Origin: Erwinia sp. E_sp_B01_1
Lineage (GTDB): Bacteria > Pseudomonadota > Gammaproteobacteria > Enterobacterales > Enterobacteriaceae
DNA: 64,000 bases
Reading direction: 5' to 3'
Assembly (NCBI RefSeq): GCF_036865545.1
Contig: NZ_CP142208.1
Coordinates: 3,410,001-3,474,000 of the forward strand
The translations under genes and the position numbers were made by a program. The notes below the pieces were generated by a model. It did not search any database, was not told the origin of the DNA, and saw only the letters and a list, made by a program, of their open reading frames with translations. Shown in pieces: positions 1 through 8,928 of the stretch (positions are counted from its first letter, which is position 1; every line of letters starts with the position of its first letter).

Positions 1-105
1 GGCCCCTTCAATCTGGACAATATCGCCCGCTGAAACGGTAAAACAGAGGTCGCTGAACAGCGTGCGTTCGTCGCGTACGCAGGTCAGGTTGTTGGCTTCC
101 AGCAT
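1..105 (-). CDS. ccmA: Cytochrome c biogenesis ATP-binding export protein CcmA, N-terminal fragment
   Basis: Only the first 35 codons lie in the window; the rest is beyond the left edge. The peptide begins [20 protein letters not shown] and continues into [11 protein letters not shown], which is the start of the ABC ATPase of the CcmABCD haem-handling exporter just before its Walker A loop. The frame opens with ATG at 105. CcmA is cytoplasmic and drives release of holo-CcmE during cytochrome c maturation. It is divergent from yfdC, with about 240 bases between the two starts. In E. coli K-12 ccmA lies elsewhere (nap-ccm locus), so this junction differs from that genome. The call rests on a short but characteristic N-terminus. 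Confidence 0.72.
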   Translation of the reverse strand, partial: MLEANNLTCVRDERTLFSDLCFTVSAGDIVQIEGA

Positions 106-343
106 CTGATAAAGTCGCGCTTAGTCAAGGGGGCGAAATAGTACCACAGGCAATCAGTTCATCGCAGCCTGCACTCAGCCGGCAGAGTGCCAGCGAACAG
201 CATTATGCCTGTTACACCTCACATTTTGCGTAAAAAAACCTTGCGGTTAAAGGTTTGTTACGCTTCTCCTGATATTTCGTTACATTTCATCCCGCAAAAA
301 ACCCGCTACGCTTAAGGAGATCACACCACTGGGAACGACAATA

Positions 344-1288
344 ATGAATAAGAAACATGATGATGGCGAAGTAGAAAGCGAAGAGAGCGAGCAGGACAAA
401 GAGATTGAAGTAGACGAGGAGGTATTGCCTTCCCGCGCTGCTGCCGTCCATGAGCAAATCCGTCAGGAAGGTGAAAAAGAGCTGGAGCGTGACGGCCTGG
501 CTCTGCTGTTTTCTGCCATCGCTGCGGGCCTGTCGATGGGGGCTTCTTTAATGGCCAAGGGCATTTTTCAGGTCAATCTTGAGGGCGTGCCGGGTGCATT
601 TCTTCTGGAAAACCTGGGTTATACCTTCGGCTTTATCATCGTCATTATGGCGCGACAGCAGCTATTTACAGAAAACACGGTAACAGCCGTATTGCCCATT
701 ATGCACAAGCCAACCGGCAGTAATTTGTTACTGCTACTGCGCCTGTGGGGACTGGTGCTGCTGGGCAACCTGATTGGCACAGGCATGGCTTCGCTGGCCT
801 TTACTCATATGCCCATTTTTGACGATGCCACCAGGGAAGCCTTTGTTGCTATCAGTCAAAAAGTGATGGAGAACACGCCGGGCGAAATGTTTGCCAATGC
901 CGTGATCTCAGGCTGGATTATCGCCACTATGGTATGGATGTTCCCTTCCTCCGGTGCAGCGAAAATCTGGGTGATCATCCTGATGACCTGGCTGGTCGCG
1001 CTGGGCGATCTGGCGCATATCGTCGTGGGTTCGGTCGAGATACTTTATCTGGTCTTTAACGGCGTCGTCAGCTGGCAGGAGTTCCTCTGGCCGTTCGCCC
1101 TGCCAACGCTGGCGGGTAATATCATCGGCGGCACCTTTATCTTCGCGCTAATCAGTCATGCGCAAATCCGCAATGACATGAATACTGAAGCAAAAGCCAG
1201 GGCCAAAGCCGAGGCAAAAGCCAGAGAAAAGAAAGAGAAAAAAGGCGGAGAAGAGAGTGAGAACGAGAAAGAGCGGCATGTTGAGTAA
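344..1288 (+). CDS. yfdC: YfdC, formate/nitrite transporter family inner membrane protein
   Basis: A 314-residue protein close to E. coli YfdC in length and pattern. An acidic cytoplasmic N-terminus (residues 1-50) is followed by six hydrophobic segments of the FNT channel fold between about 52 and 280. It ends in a charged tail made almost only of Lys, Ala, Glu and Arg (about 285-314). FNT proteins are pentameric channels for small monovalent anions; the substrate of YfdC itself is not settled. The ATG at 344 is preceded by a weak GGGA. In E. coli the gene lies next to argW, as here, which anchors the left border of the T6SS region. The charged tail is the only unusual part. Confidence 0.9.
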   Translation: MNKKHDDGEVESEESEQDKEIEVDEEVLPSRAAAVHEQIRQEGEKELERDGLALLFSAIAAGLSMGASLMAKGIFQVNLEGVPGAFLLENLGYTFGFIIVIMARQQLFTENTVTAVLPIMHKPTGSNLLLLLRLWGLVLLGNLIGTGMASLAFTHMPIFDDATREAFVAISQKVMENTPGEMFANAVISGWIIATMVWMFPSSGAAKIWVIILMTWLVALGDLAHIVVGSVEILYLVFNGVVSWQEFLWPFALPTLAGNIIGGTFIFALISHAQIRNDMNTEAKARAKAEAKAREKKEKKGGEESENEKERHVE

Positions 1289-1453
1289 GCTCTGATAAGC
1301 CGGTCCGGAAACGAGGCTATCTGTCACGCGATGAACCTCTGCACGCAATTTAATGGAGCAAGGTTATGGGGTCTGGAAGAACTGAGATAGTGGTTCCGGG
1401 AGGCCTGATGAAACTAAGGCAGCAAAGAGGGATTTCTGCTGCCTTATCTGGCA

Positions 1454-1555
1454 CTAACTGAACAGTGCCCAGGTATTTGCATAAAAGCTTCCAGCGAATA
1501 TGACATAAGCCAGCCAAATCAGTGAAACAACCCCAAGGGAAAGTTTAAGAGACAT
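1454..1555 (-). CDS. Putative 33-residue single-span membrane protein
   Basis: A short frame starts with ATG at 1555 behind a good ribosome site (AGAGG, 8 bases upstream). It encodes 33 residues: MSLKLSLGVV, then a hydrophobic span (LIWLAYVIFAG), then a short polar end (SFYANTWALFS). This is the usual form of enterobacterial small inner-membrane proteins: short, one transmembrane helix, basic residue near the start. I do not recognise a named family. It lies alone between yfdC and the argW tRNA and points toward yfdC. Support comes from the ribosome site and composition only. Confidence 0.5.
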   Translation of the reverse strand: MSLKLSLGVVSLIWLAYVIFAGSFYANTWALFS

Positions 1556-1770
1556 AGTCGTACCTCTTCAGGAGATAAGCAACAGCAGTGGATTTACTTT
1601 GCTTTACACTAGTCCCCCGCGCCGGGGCAGATCTTGATCCAACGCAACTTCTGGCATTTTACTGGAAAGATTCAAGCTGCATTCAGCACGTTTACATCAA
1701 TTCTGGCCGCTGATGAGCCTGTTAAAAATCGCTGACTGGCGACAAAACCAGCAGTCGGATGGGTAAGTGC

Positions 1771-1799
1771 TTAATCTGCGGCTTAAATCGCGCTATACT
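1771..1799 (+). promoter_or_regulatory. Probable promoter of argW
   Basis: A TATACT -10 element (1794-1799) lies 17 bases after a weak -35 (TTAATC, 1771-1776). It is followed by a GC-rich stretch before the tRNA, like the discriminators of stringently controlled stable-RNA promoters. The tRNA begins 10 bases after the -10 box, so little or no 5' leader is expected. Confidence 0.5.
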
Positions 1800-1809
1800 C
1801 CCCGCCGCT

Positions 1810-1884
1810 GTCTCCTTAGTTAAATGGATATAACGAGCCCCTCCTAAGGGCTAGTTGCAGGTTCGATTCCTGCAGGGGACACCA
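1810..1884 (+). tRNA. argW: tRNA-Arg (anticodon CCU)
   Basis: The sequence folds as a cloverleaf. The 7-bp acceptor stem has one G-U pair, the anticodon stem AGCCC/GGGCT encloses loop CTCCTAA, the T-arm contains GGTTCGATTCC, and the 3' CCA is encoded. The anticodon CCT (1843-1845) reads AGG. It differs from my recollection of E. coli argW at only a few positions. In E. coli argW follows yfdC and is the attachment site of prophage CPS-53. Here no integrase follows; the T6SS cluster begins about 160 bases downstream. I found no second copy of the tRNA 3' end in the window. Confidence 0.95.
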
Positions 1885-2044
1885 TTATCCAGTTCGCCAC
1901 CCTCCGCAATAGTTCGCCAAACCCCAGTACTATCAGCGCAAAAAGATAAGCCTTATAAGCTGGCTGATGGCGCAACGGAAATCTAAGCACTGAACAATTT
2001 ACTCTGAGTTACCCGGTTAACATGAACTGTTCAGGTGGACGCAT

Positions 2045-3477
2045 TCAGCGTGCCACTACAATTTTCTTTTGCTGGATCAGTGAGTCCCGCTCTCCATACT
2101 GAGTCAGTAAAGCGTAACGGGCGGTAAGCTGTTTCAGATGCATTTGCGTCTGGGCTCTTGCACCGGCAGGTAAAGGCTTTCCGTCCGGGTGTTGCGACAG
2201 TACTCGCAGTTGTTCTTCAACTGGTATGGTCTGATTAAATGACTGCATGGTGGAAAAAACTACCGATTTCAGTTCACTGATCGTCATGTACTTTCCCTTC
2301 TGCTCATCCAACCCACTCAGCTGGTCGCTCAGTTGTTGTAGCCTGGTCATCCCCTGATGCCAGCCATTCAGGTTTTCTGCTGGCATCGCGGTAGCGTTAA
2401 GTCGTTGCTTCCAGGCAAGTATCAGGGAGTTGGTCTGCTCTGGCCACAGCACCTTAGCCTGTTCGACCAGTTGACGACCATAATCAATATTCCAGTCAGG
2501 TGGTAACTGTTCCAGGCGGGCAAGCTGCTGCTGTGTTTGTGTAATAAAGGTTTGTGGTAAAGGAGATTGTTGACGCAATGTTTCCATCTGCCCAGGGAGA
2601 TTGTAGAGGGTAACGGGGCCAGAGATGCAACAAGCTGAGTCTGTAGCGGGTCCGTACGGTGCAGATACTGCCAGCCCCACACTGCGGACACGCTTATCAC
2701 CAGCATGGTGACCATTCCTGCAGTAAAGGATTTCCACTTTTTTTGCGGTGCAGTTATTGCCGACAATACTTCCACATCCGGCTGATGTTCCGGCTGCACT
2801 ACATATACCCACTTCACCGCGTTGTTCAGCACGTTTTTCTCTGCAGCCCTGATACCCTCTAAGGCATCAGTTGATGTTGCCACACCATGCATTACCGTAG
2901 CGGGCAGCACCATGCCGGATTGAATTACCGCACCAGCATCCAATGCACCCTCACTGTTCTCAAGCCGGACGGCACTGTTATGCATCAGGGTACATAACGT
3001 GTCAAACTGGCTCAGGTGTTTAAGCTCCAGACGCTGTAACACCGCGCCCAGGCTGACAAGCTGCTGTTCTGCAAGGTAAATCTGACTGAGCTCGCTGTAA
3101 TTCAGGCGAAGAGTGCGCATCCGTTGTTGCAGGCGCTGGCTCAGAGCACTGAGGATTTCTATGCGGGCATGTACCGGCTGCGGCCACAGCGCGCCCCACT
3201 GATGGCTTATCATGGCCTCCAGCAGGGATAATCCTTCATTCAGACCAAACAACCCGGCCACTTGGGTACGTGCCAGCGTATACCAGGCCACCGTCTGCAG
3301 CTCCACACCATTTTGCTCAAACAGCGAAAGACAAAGTTTTTCGGCATAACGCCAGTTCACATCCGGACGAGCCGGGTGTGTCAGTTTACTCAGTTCTTCG
3401 CACAGGGCGGCATAATCTGGCAGCGTGCGCGGATCACCACCTGTTTTCAGATGGCGTTTGGAAGAAGTTGTCGTCAT
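2045..3477 (-). pseudogene. vasL: VasL-like (ImpA N-terminal/VasL domain) T6SS accessory gene, broken by a frameshift
   Basis: Two overlapping frames make one gene of about 477 residues, the expected VasL length. Frame one (from ATG 3477) carries the TssA-like ImpA N-terminal domain (LPDYAALCEELSKLTHP to about residue 150) and a transmembrane span near 250-270 (GMVTMLVISVSAVWGWQYL). Frame two carries the VasL C-terminal domain (METLRQQSP through GLDEQKGKYMTISELKSV to the end). The change of frame falls near the GGG run at 2591-2593. Adding one G there gives a continuous reading through LGQMETLRQQSP. VasL-type proteins are membrane-anchored TssA relatives thought to act at the sheath or membrane complex. 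It is the last gene of the T6SS run. Real mutation and sequencing error cannot be told apart here. Confidence 0.8.
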
Positions 3478-3522
3478 GATGATTTCTGTAAAAGGGGGAG
3501 TAAAACAGCGCTGGCGTGGGCG

Positions 3523-3978
3523 TTATATTGCCGCCAGCGCCTCAAGGTACTGCTGCTGTTTGAGGTGCCGGATAAGGATTTTCCCTTCCGGCATAAACTC
3601 GGTACCGTAGCGGACCAGACCCATACCCTTGAGTTCTGCGTCGATGGCGTAGCGCAGTTCGCCAGGTATCGTCTGATCAAGCAGTACTACCTGAATACTT
3701 TTCAGACGGGGTTCGTACTTCAGCAGCACGGCCGCGAGGGTTTCAATCAGAGTGTGCCCGGTACCGGGTAACCCCTGAATAATCGTCGTCATATCAGGCA
3801 GACCATAGTCCGGCAAGTGTGCGAGCGTGCCCGCACGGCAGTTAAGAATACGCTGCATATTATCCAGCACCGAAAGGATGGCCTGATTTTCTTCACTGAC
3901 CTGATGCAGGTCCAGACCGCCGCTAAAGTTGCCAAACAGGGTTTCGTACAGCGACGAGCGCGGCGTATTATTATTCAT
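3523..3978 (-). CDS. tssE: T6SS baseplate subunit TssE (gp25-like)
   Basis: A 151-residue protein with the gp25/GPW lysozyme-like fold typical of TssE. It has the hallmark RILNCRAGTLAHLPDYGLPD (about residues 44-63), followed by the predicted helix and strands ending in GKILIRHLK. TssE joins TssF, TssG and TssK in the baseplate wedge and starts sheath polymerisation. It overlaps the end of tssJ by 8 bases, which suggests translational coupling, and the vasL-like gene follows 45 bases later. Length and motif are normal for the family. Confidence 0.93.
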   Translation of the reverse strand: MNNNTPRSSLYETLFGNFSGGLDLHQVSEENQAILSVLDNMQRILNCRAGTLAHLPDYGLPDMTTIIQGLPGTGHTLIETLAAVLLKYEPRLKSIQVVLLDQTIPGELRYAIDAELKGMGLVRYGTEFMPEGKILIRHLKQQQYLEALAAI

Positions 3979-4513
3979 CTTTCAGCGCCTTCAGTGTCAG
4001 CCGGTTATTGGCGGCCTCAATAACGCGTGCCTTATCCGGATCCAAATCGTCACGACTCAGCACTACCCGCCAGGTATTGTTCACCTGGTCTGGTGACATA
4101 AACATCCCCGTCACCGCCACATATTGCGCATTTTCGTCCATCGGCATGTCCACCGTCACCGCGCCACCCGGCTGCAGGCGAAAATCTTTCTCTGCCAGCA
4201 GGTCAGCTTTGATGGCCTGGCTGTCATTCGCAAACAGCGACGGATAGTCCGTACTGTCGAACGTCTTACGGTCTTTAAGCTGACAGACCCGTACTACCGT
4301 GGACAATGCCACGCCGCCGGCATTTTTATTGATGGCCTCACGGGCCCGAATATCCAGATGCAGGGTCTTCACCTGCTTGTAAAAAATCGATTTGGTCACA
4401 GACTTTGTGCCATCTGCAACGCTCTGGATCAGCCCGCAGCCACCCAGCAGCATCGGGATAACCACGGCCAGCGTGGCCAGTGAGGTTTTAGTCGCGGTAG
4501 TCGCCATGTTCAT
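3971..4513 (-). CDS. tssJ: T6SS outer-membrane lipoprotein TssJ
   Basis: From the ATG at 4513, which has AGGGAG just upstream, the protein has about 180 residues. A signal peptide is followed by the lipobox LLGGC, then a beta-sandwich domain with typical TssJ/VasD features (SIFYKQVKTLHLDIRAREAIN; RVCQLKDRKTFDSTDY). TssJ sits in the inner leaflet of the outer membrane and binds the periplasmic end of TssM in the TssJLM trans-envelope complex. Its start lies 26 bases inside the end of tssG, and its end overlaps tssE. An alternative start is ATG 4507. Confidence 0.92.
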   Translation of the reverse strand: MNMATTATKTSLATLAVVIPMLLGGCGLIQSVADGTKSVTKSIFYKQVKTLHLDIRAREAINKNAGGVALSTVVRVCQLKDRKTFDSTDYPSLFANDSQAIKADLLAEKDFRLQPGGAVTVDMPMDENAQYVAVTGMFMSPDQVNNTWRVVLSRDDLDPDKARVIEAANNRLTLKALKDE

Positions 4514-5591
4514 CCGTCTCCCTACGATGAATATTTTCCTGAACCCGCTCATAGCGGCCCAGACTGATGGTAATAATTTTGGAGTGTGTCGTGGTGCTGG
4601 CCGGGTTCAGCGGTCGCATCACGGCGGTTCGTCCCAGTTGCACGGCCCCTGCCCGGGGCTGGCTGCTCATTGTCGCATCGGGAAGAAAACGACGCTCCAC
4701 ACACAACTGCAGACGCACGCTCAGATGTGAGCCGAGATACACATGCAGCAGCGCCAGTAAATCGCCGTGCAGTTCGCCACCGGGGAGCCAGCCCTGCACA
4801 TCCTGCGGATCGTTGGTGGTCAATTGCATCAGTACCTGACTGTTCGCCTCCGTGGCATAGTTGCCCATCACCGGTCGATTATTCAGGGTGACCGGCTGAC
4901 TGACGCTGATGGTCAGAGGCTTTTTGAGCGGGACACGACGTTTGTCGTGGTGCCAGATTTTTGCCCCTGTACTGGGGGCCAGCAGATGAACCAGCGAGGC
5001 CAGTCCCTCTGCGGTGCGTCCCGGCAACAGCATCACCGGCAGCAGTGCCAGAAAACGTGAGGCCGGGGTGGCAATATTCTCCGCACAGCCGTCAATACCG
5101 AGCCCTGCCAGCCCCAGCAGGTACTGAGAAATATTGTCCTTACCTCCTGCTTCAAACGAACCCGGCCAGTTATATTTCCGCCAGATAAGGTAATACTGGC
5201 TAATCAGCCGGTGGTTGAAGATATCCAGAAAATCGGCCGTCGCTTCATACCCTTCCCGGCGCTGGGTGATGTCATCGATAAAGTGCGTGGGCAGCGGCGA
5301 CTCCACGCCATAGAGCCCCGTAAAGGTGATGCGGACAGTGGGCGGTAGATGCGGGTGTTCAGGCGGCTCCAGGCATTTGATTTCTGAAGCTGGAAAGCCC
5401 ATCCCCGGATGCGGTCGGAAGCGTACCGGTTCATGACGAACCTGCCAGCTGCTGCCTGTGACAGGTTTATCAGGCTCACACTGATCCAGGAGCTGGCAGA
5501 AGCGGTAAAAATTGATATACGGTAGCCGGTCACCCAGCTGCGCCATCAACCTGGCAGGCGCGGACTGTGATTCTCTTTCCACCGGATGCAT
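4488..5591 (-). CDS. tssG: T6SS baseplate subunit TssG
   Basis: A 367-residue protein of the TssG (ImpH/VasB) family. It shows the N-terminal INFYRFCQLLDQ motif, the central TFTGLYGVESPLPTHFIDDI signature and the LLGLAGLGIDG segment. TssG with TssF forms the trifurcated unit that links the baseplate wedges to the VgrG/Hcp hub. The gene overlaps the end of tssF by 46 bases and the start of tssJ by 26 bases. The first ATG has AAGGA only 3 bases away; a GTG three codons later has better spacing, so the exact start is uncertain. Confidence 0.92.
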   Translation of the reverse strand: MHPVERESQSAPARLMAQLGDRLPYINFYRFCQLLDQCEPDKPVTGSSWQVRHEPVRFRPHPGMGFPASEIKCLEPPEHPHLPPTVRITFTGLYGVESPLPTHFIDDITQRREGYEATADFLDIFNHRLISQYYLIWRKYNWPGSFEAGGKDNISQYLLGLAGLGIDGCAENIATPASRFLALLPVMLLPGRTAEGLASLVHLLAPSTGAKIWHHDKRRVPLKKPLTISVSQPVTLNNRPVMGNYATEANSQVLMQLTTNDPQDVQGWLPGGELHGDLLALLHVYLGSHLSVRLQLCVERRFLPDATMSSQPRAGAVQLGRTAVMRPLNPASTTTHSKIITISLGRYERVQENIHRRETDEHGDYRD

Positions 5592-7309
5592 TTTCCTTCT
5601 GGCTGAACGATAAACGTGAGCTGGTTAAACTGGTTCATGTCGGCATACAGGGCAAAGAAGCGGTTCAGCATCTCACCGAACAGATGGATATCGCCCTCGC
5701 CCGTGAATCCGTTACTGTCGAGAGTGACCTCAATATCGAGCCCCTGCAGCAGAAATCCCTGCTCAAAACGGTGAAGACGATGGTGCTCCACCTGCAAGAT
5801 GGCCTCCAGACGGCGGGTATTGAGTTCGTCCTCCAGCCAGTTGTAGAGAGCCAGGGTGTTACGCAGCACTTCAGCGTTGTCCATCATGTTCAGAAAACGG
5901 GTCCCCAGATGGCCCAGTACACGCCAGTGAAACCGGTCTTCCGCAGGCGGGTACACCGGCAGCGTGGGTTTGCAGAGGTTTTTCACCGACAGCCCGGTCT
6001 GTACCACCTGTTCGCAGCGGTCAAGCAGCGTACTCTGGAGCGCCCGGCGCGGTAGCTGACCGTTAGTACCGGTAATTTGCAGCGATACCGCTTCACGTTC
6101 GATGAGCCGATCGTCTTCCCACTGATGCCCCCCGAGAATAAGCCAGGTGTCATACAGCCCGGTGACGCCCCGTTTCACGCGAGTGTGGTAGTAACGCGGT
6201 GGTGCCTGGCGGCGCATCATCCCGCCCTTGTGACGGAAGCTGCTGAACGGCACGTACTCTGCATCATGAGTGCGGTTTGAACCGGTTACCGAATCCACAG
6301 CATAAATCTCAGTATGACCGTCCTGCAGACGTTTGGGGCGTAACAGGTATTCACTTTCAAGACCTGAAATGGTGAGCGGGTCGGCCTCCAGGGTAAACAG
6401 GTTTATCACCGGCACACAGTGGAGGCGAATGTCGCCATTCGTCACCGGCAGGTCGGATGGCCAGACGCTGCTGAATACCACTTCAATATCAAAATACTCA
6501 GCCCCTGCCGGCGGTGTAATGCCCTCAAGGCCGTTGAGGTGAACAAACATAAACTTTTCGCGGAAGGTGAAGTATTCCAGCAACAGCTGGTAGCCACTGA
6601 ACGCGGTGCCCCCTTTGGGCCACAGGCTGTCTTCGTCACGAAATCCACCCGGCGAAAAATGCCCGTCCAGCCGGATGCGGTCGGTCTGCCCGGGCAGGCG
6701 CATAGACAGGGCAGCCTGACGCTTCGTCAGCATCAGGTGCAACTGGCTGCTGACCGGAGCATCGGCCCCCAGGTAGAGGCTCAGGCGACTGAGGTCGGCC
6801 TGTGACCAGTCCGCCTGGCTGCTGCAGGCAAAACGCATGCGCAATAACGAGCGGCCATCTGGCTCGGTGGTCATGGTGATACCGGAAATATTCAGCGGGT
6901 TAAGCATCATATCCCGGGTGGTACGGTAGCGGCAGACGGTATGTTTCGGTCCCACCGGACGGGACCAGACCTCAAGGCCTGCGGGTACCCGCTCGGCCAT
7001 TTTCACCGCATGCAGCCCCGGGGTGAAGGCGACGACGGAGAGTGACGGAATGGTCTGCAGATAATGTGGCCAGAGCATACTGACCAGCCCTTCAGTCAGC
7101 TCCGGCAGGTCGTCGTCAATTTTTTCACGCAGGCGTCCCATCGAGAAGGCAAACCCTTCGAACAGGCGTTCCACATACGGGTCAGGTGTCCCGGCTTTAT
7201 CCAGATCGAGCATCGCCGCCCGGTCAGGGTGGGTCTGGGCAAACTCTTTTGCGGCTTCACGGAGGTAGCGTAATTCCGCCTCGTAATGGCGCAGGGTTAA
7301 ATCGTCCAT
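5546..7309 (-). CDS. tssF: T6SS baseplate subunit TssF
   Basis: A 587-residue protein of the TssF (ImpG/VasA) family. It opens with LRHYEAELRYLREAAKEFA and contains the conserved VERLFEGFAFSMGRLREKID and LWPHYLQTIPSLSV motifs. The middle part has the core EYFTFREKFMF block. TssF pairs with TssG in the baseplate wedge and contacts TssK and the spike hub. The ATG at 7309 follows AGGAAG at 9 bases. It lies 23 bases after the end of tssA and overlaps tssG, giving a compact A-F-G-J-E block. Confidence 0.95.
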   Translation of the reverse strand: MDDLTLRHYEAELRYLREAAKEFAQTHPDRAAMLDLDKAGTPDPYVERLFEGFAFSMGRLREKIDDDLPELTEGLVSMLWPHYLQTIPSLSVVAFTPGLHAVKMAERVPAGLEVWSRPVGPKHTVCRYRTTRDMMLNPLNISGITMTTEPDGRSLLRMRFACSSQADWSQADLSRLSLYLGADAPVSSQLHLMLTKRQAALSMRLPGQTDRIRLDGHFSPGGFRDEDSLWPKGGTAFSGYQLLLEYFTFREKFMFVHLNGLEGITPPAGAEYFDIEVVFSSVWPSDLPVTNGDIRLHCVPVINLFTLEADPLTISGLESEYLLRPKRLQDGHTEIYAVDSVTGSNRTHDAEYVPFSSFRHKGGMMRRQAPPRYYHTRVKRGVTGLYDTWLILGGHQWEDDRLIEREAVSLQITGTNGQLPRRALQSTLLDRCEQVVQTGLSVKNLCKPTLPVYPPAEDRFHWRVLGHLGTRFLNMMDNAEVLRNTLALYNWLEDELNTRRLEAILQVEHHRLHRFEQGFLLQGLDIEVTLDSNGFTGEGDIHLFGEMLNRFFALYADMNQFNQLTFIVQPEGKCIRWKENHSPRLPG

Positions 7310-7332
7310 TTGTTATCATCTTCCTGTGAATA

Positions 7333-8928
7333 TCAGCCGCACAACACGGCAGCACGGGCCGGGTTAAGGCCTATCAGCCCGGCCAGCAGCTGGTCCATTA
7401 GCGGGCTGAGGCGTGCTTTATCAGCCTCGCTGCGCCCGGCTTTGACTCTGAGCAATTTCAGATGGCGGGCCCTGACTTCAAACAACAGTTCCGGCTCCCA
7501 GTCGTTCAGCGTAACGCTGCTGGCCCGTTCGCCCAGCTCTGCAAACAGATGCACCGCCAGCTCATTTTTTCCGTACTGCTCTGCAATCCGCCCCATCAGC
7601 AGACGCAGCAGCCATCGCTGACGCGTCGTCGTGACATCGGAACGACTCTGTAACCAGTTCAGTGCGACATCCGGGCCTTCGCTATCCGCCAGCGCGACCG
7701 CTTCCGGCTCAAGTGTGAGAATGTCATCATCCTGTCCTGCCATTTGTGCTGCAGGTGTTTTATCGCCCCACCCATTGGCCGTGTCCAGAACATGCTGTCG
7801 GATCCAGTTCAGGGTTACTTCATCTGCAAAGGGGGTCCCGTCGCTGAACGCCAGGGTTTCGAGGCCGGACAGACGCGTCAGCAGTCCTTTCAGGTCGGCG
7901 GCAATAATGTCGGCCAGTGCGTCCTGCCCGGATTTTACAAGGGACTGGTGGATGTACCACTGCAAATCCAGCCACAGGTGATTGGCACCGCGGGAGAAGG
8001 TGCTGTCTGCCGTTTCCCGCATCTCAGTCCAGTTCTGCTGCAGGTAGAGGCGTTTGAGTAACGCACGCTGATCTGCCCTTGGCGGTTCGATGCGGGTACG
8101 GCCCTGCGCATCCGGGCCCGGGATGGCCCGCAAAGTGTCGTGACGCAGGCTTTTCATCAAATGATGAGCGGGCAGCCAGCCTCCTGGCTGCTCACGCAGA
8201 TAATCGGCCAGAATGCGGGCCTGGGTCAGCAAATCCTGACCGGAGGTGATGCGTCCGATAACCGGGGCATCGTTGTGACTGGCAGTCGAAGGTATTTCGC
8301 TGGTACTTGCGTTCTGCGGAACGACTGCATCCACACCACCCGCTTTCTGCAGACGGCTTTCCAAAGCGCCATACAGCGCGTTCAGCTCTGGACGGGTTTC
8401 ATCCGGCTCGTTTTCGGTAAGCCCGGCTATCAGCAGCAGCGCCCCGGCGGTACGCATCGCGTCTTCCCTGACCACTTCCGGATACAGTGAGAGTGAATCG
8501 GTCATGCGCGAACCAGCCAGCCACTCCAGCGCCGCCTTGCGGCTGCGGTCACGCTGTGGATGCAGCTGCGAACCGAAACGTTCAAGCAGACCAGCCAGCA
8601 ATTCAAGGCCTTCTGCCAGCCCCTGCTCACCCTCGCGGTGCAACTTTGCCCAGCAGTAGTACGTCACCGTACGGATATCTTTGGCGGTAGTGGTCAGCAA
8701 CTTCTCCGCCAGATGGCAGATAAGCCCGGTGTCTGCTCCGGAGAGTTTGTTGACCTCTTCGCGCATCTGCTGGAAGTCATCATCATAGCCCGGGTCATCA
8801 CCTGCCGGCGCGTCTGCTGAGACGGGCTGTAACCAGCTATCCCAAAGCGCTACGCGTGTACGGGTGGAAGCAGAGAGCGTTTCTCTTTCGACCTGACAGG
8901 TGTTGAGTAAGGCATCAAGCGTACTCAT
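7333..8928 (-). CDS. tssA: T6SS sheath-assembly cap protein TssA
   Basis: A protein of 531 residues. An ImpA N-terminal domain (PAGDDPGYDDDFQQMREEVNK) is followed by a long helical central region and a C-terminal oligomerisation domain (LNDWEPELLFEVRARHLKLL). TssA recruits baseplate and tube components and stays at the distal end of the growing sheath. The ATG at 8928 shares bases with the tssM stop (TGATG), so the two genes are translationally coupled; an in-frame TTG one codon earlier is less likely. Confidence 0.9.
   Translation of the reverse strand: MSTLDALLNTCQVERETLSASTRTRVALWDSWLQPVSADAPAGDDPGYDDDFQQMREEVNKLSGADTGLICHLAEKLLTTTAKDIRTVTYYCWAKLHREGEQGLAEGLELLAGLLERFGSQLHPQRDRSRKAALEWLAGSRMTDSLSLYPEVVREDAMRTAGALLLIAGLTENEPDETRPELNALYGALESRLQKAGGVDAVVPQNASTSEIPSTASHNDAPVIGRITSGQDLLTQARILADYLREQPGGWLPAHHLMKSLRHDTLRAIPGPDAQGRTRIEPPRADQRALLKRLYLQQNWTEMRETADSTFSRGANHLWLDLQWYIHQSLVKSGQDALADIIAADLKGLLTRLSGLETLAFSDGTPFADEVTLNWIRQHVLDTANGWGDKTPAAQMAGQDDDILTLEPEAVALADSEGPDVALNWLQSRSDVTTTRQRWLLRLLMGRIAEQYGKNELAVHLFAELGERASSVTLNDWEPELLFEVRARHLKLLRVKAGRSEADKARLSPLMDQLLAGLIGLNPARAAVLCG

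Noticed and set aside
1810..1884. Classic integrative island with flanking att repeats at argW
   Set aside because: No integrase gene and no second copy of the tRNA 3' end were found by eye in the 64 kb, so only the location is reported, not a mobile element.
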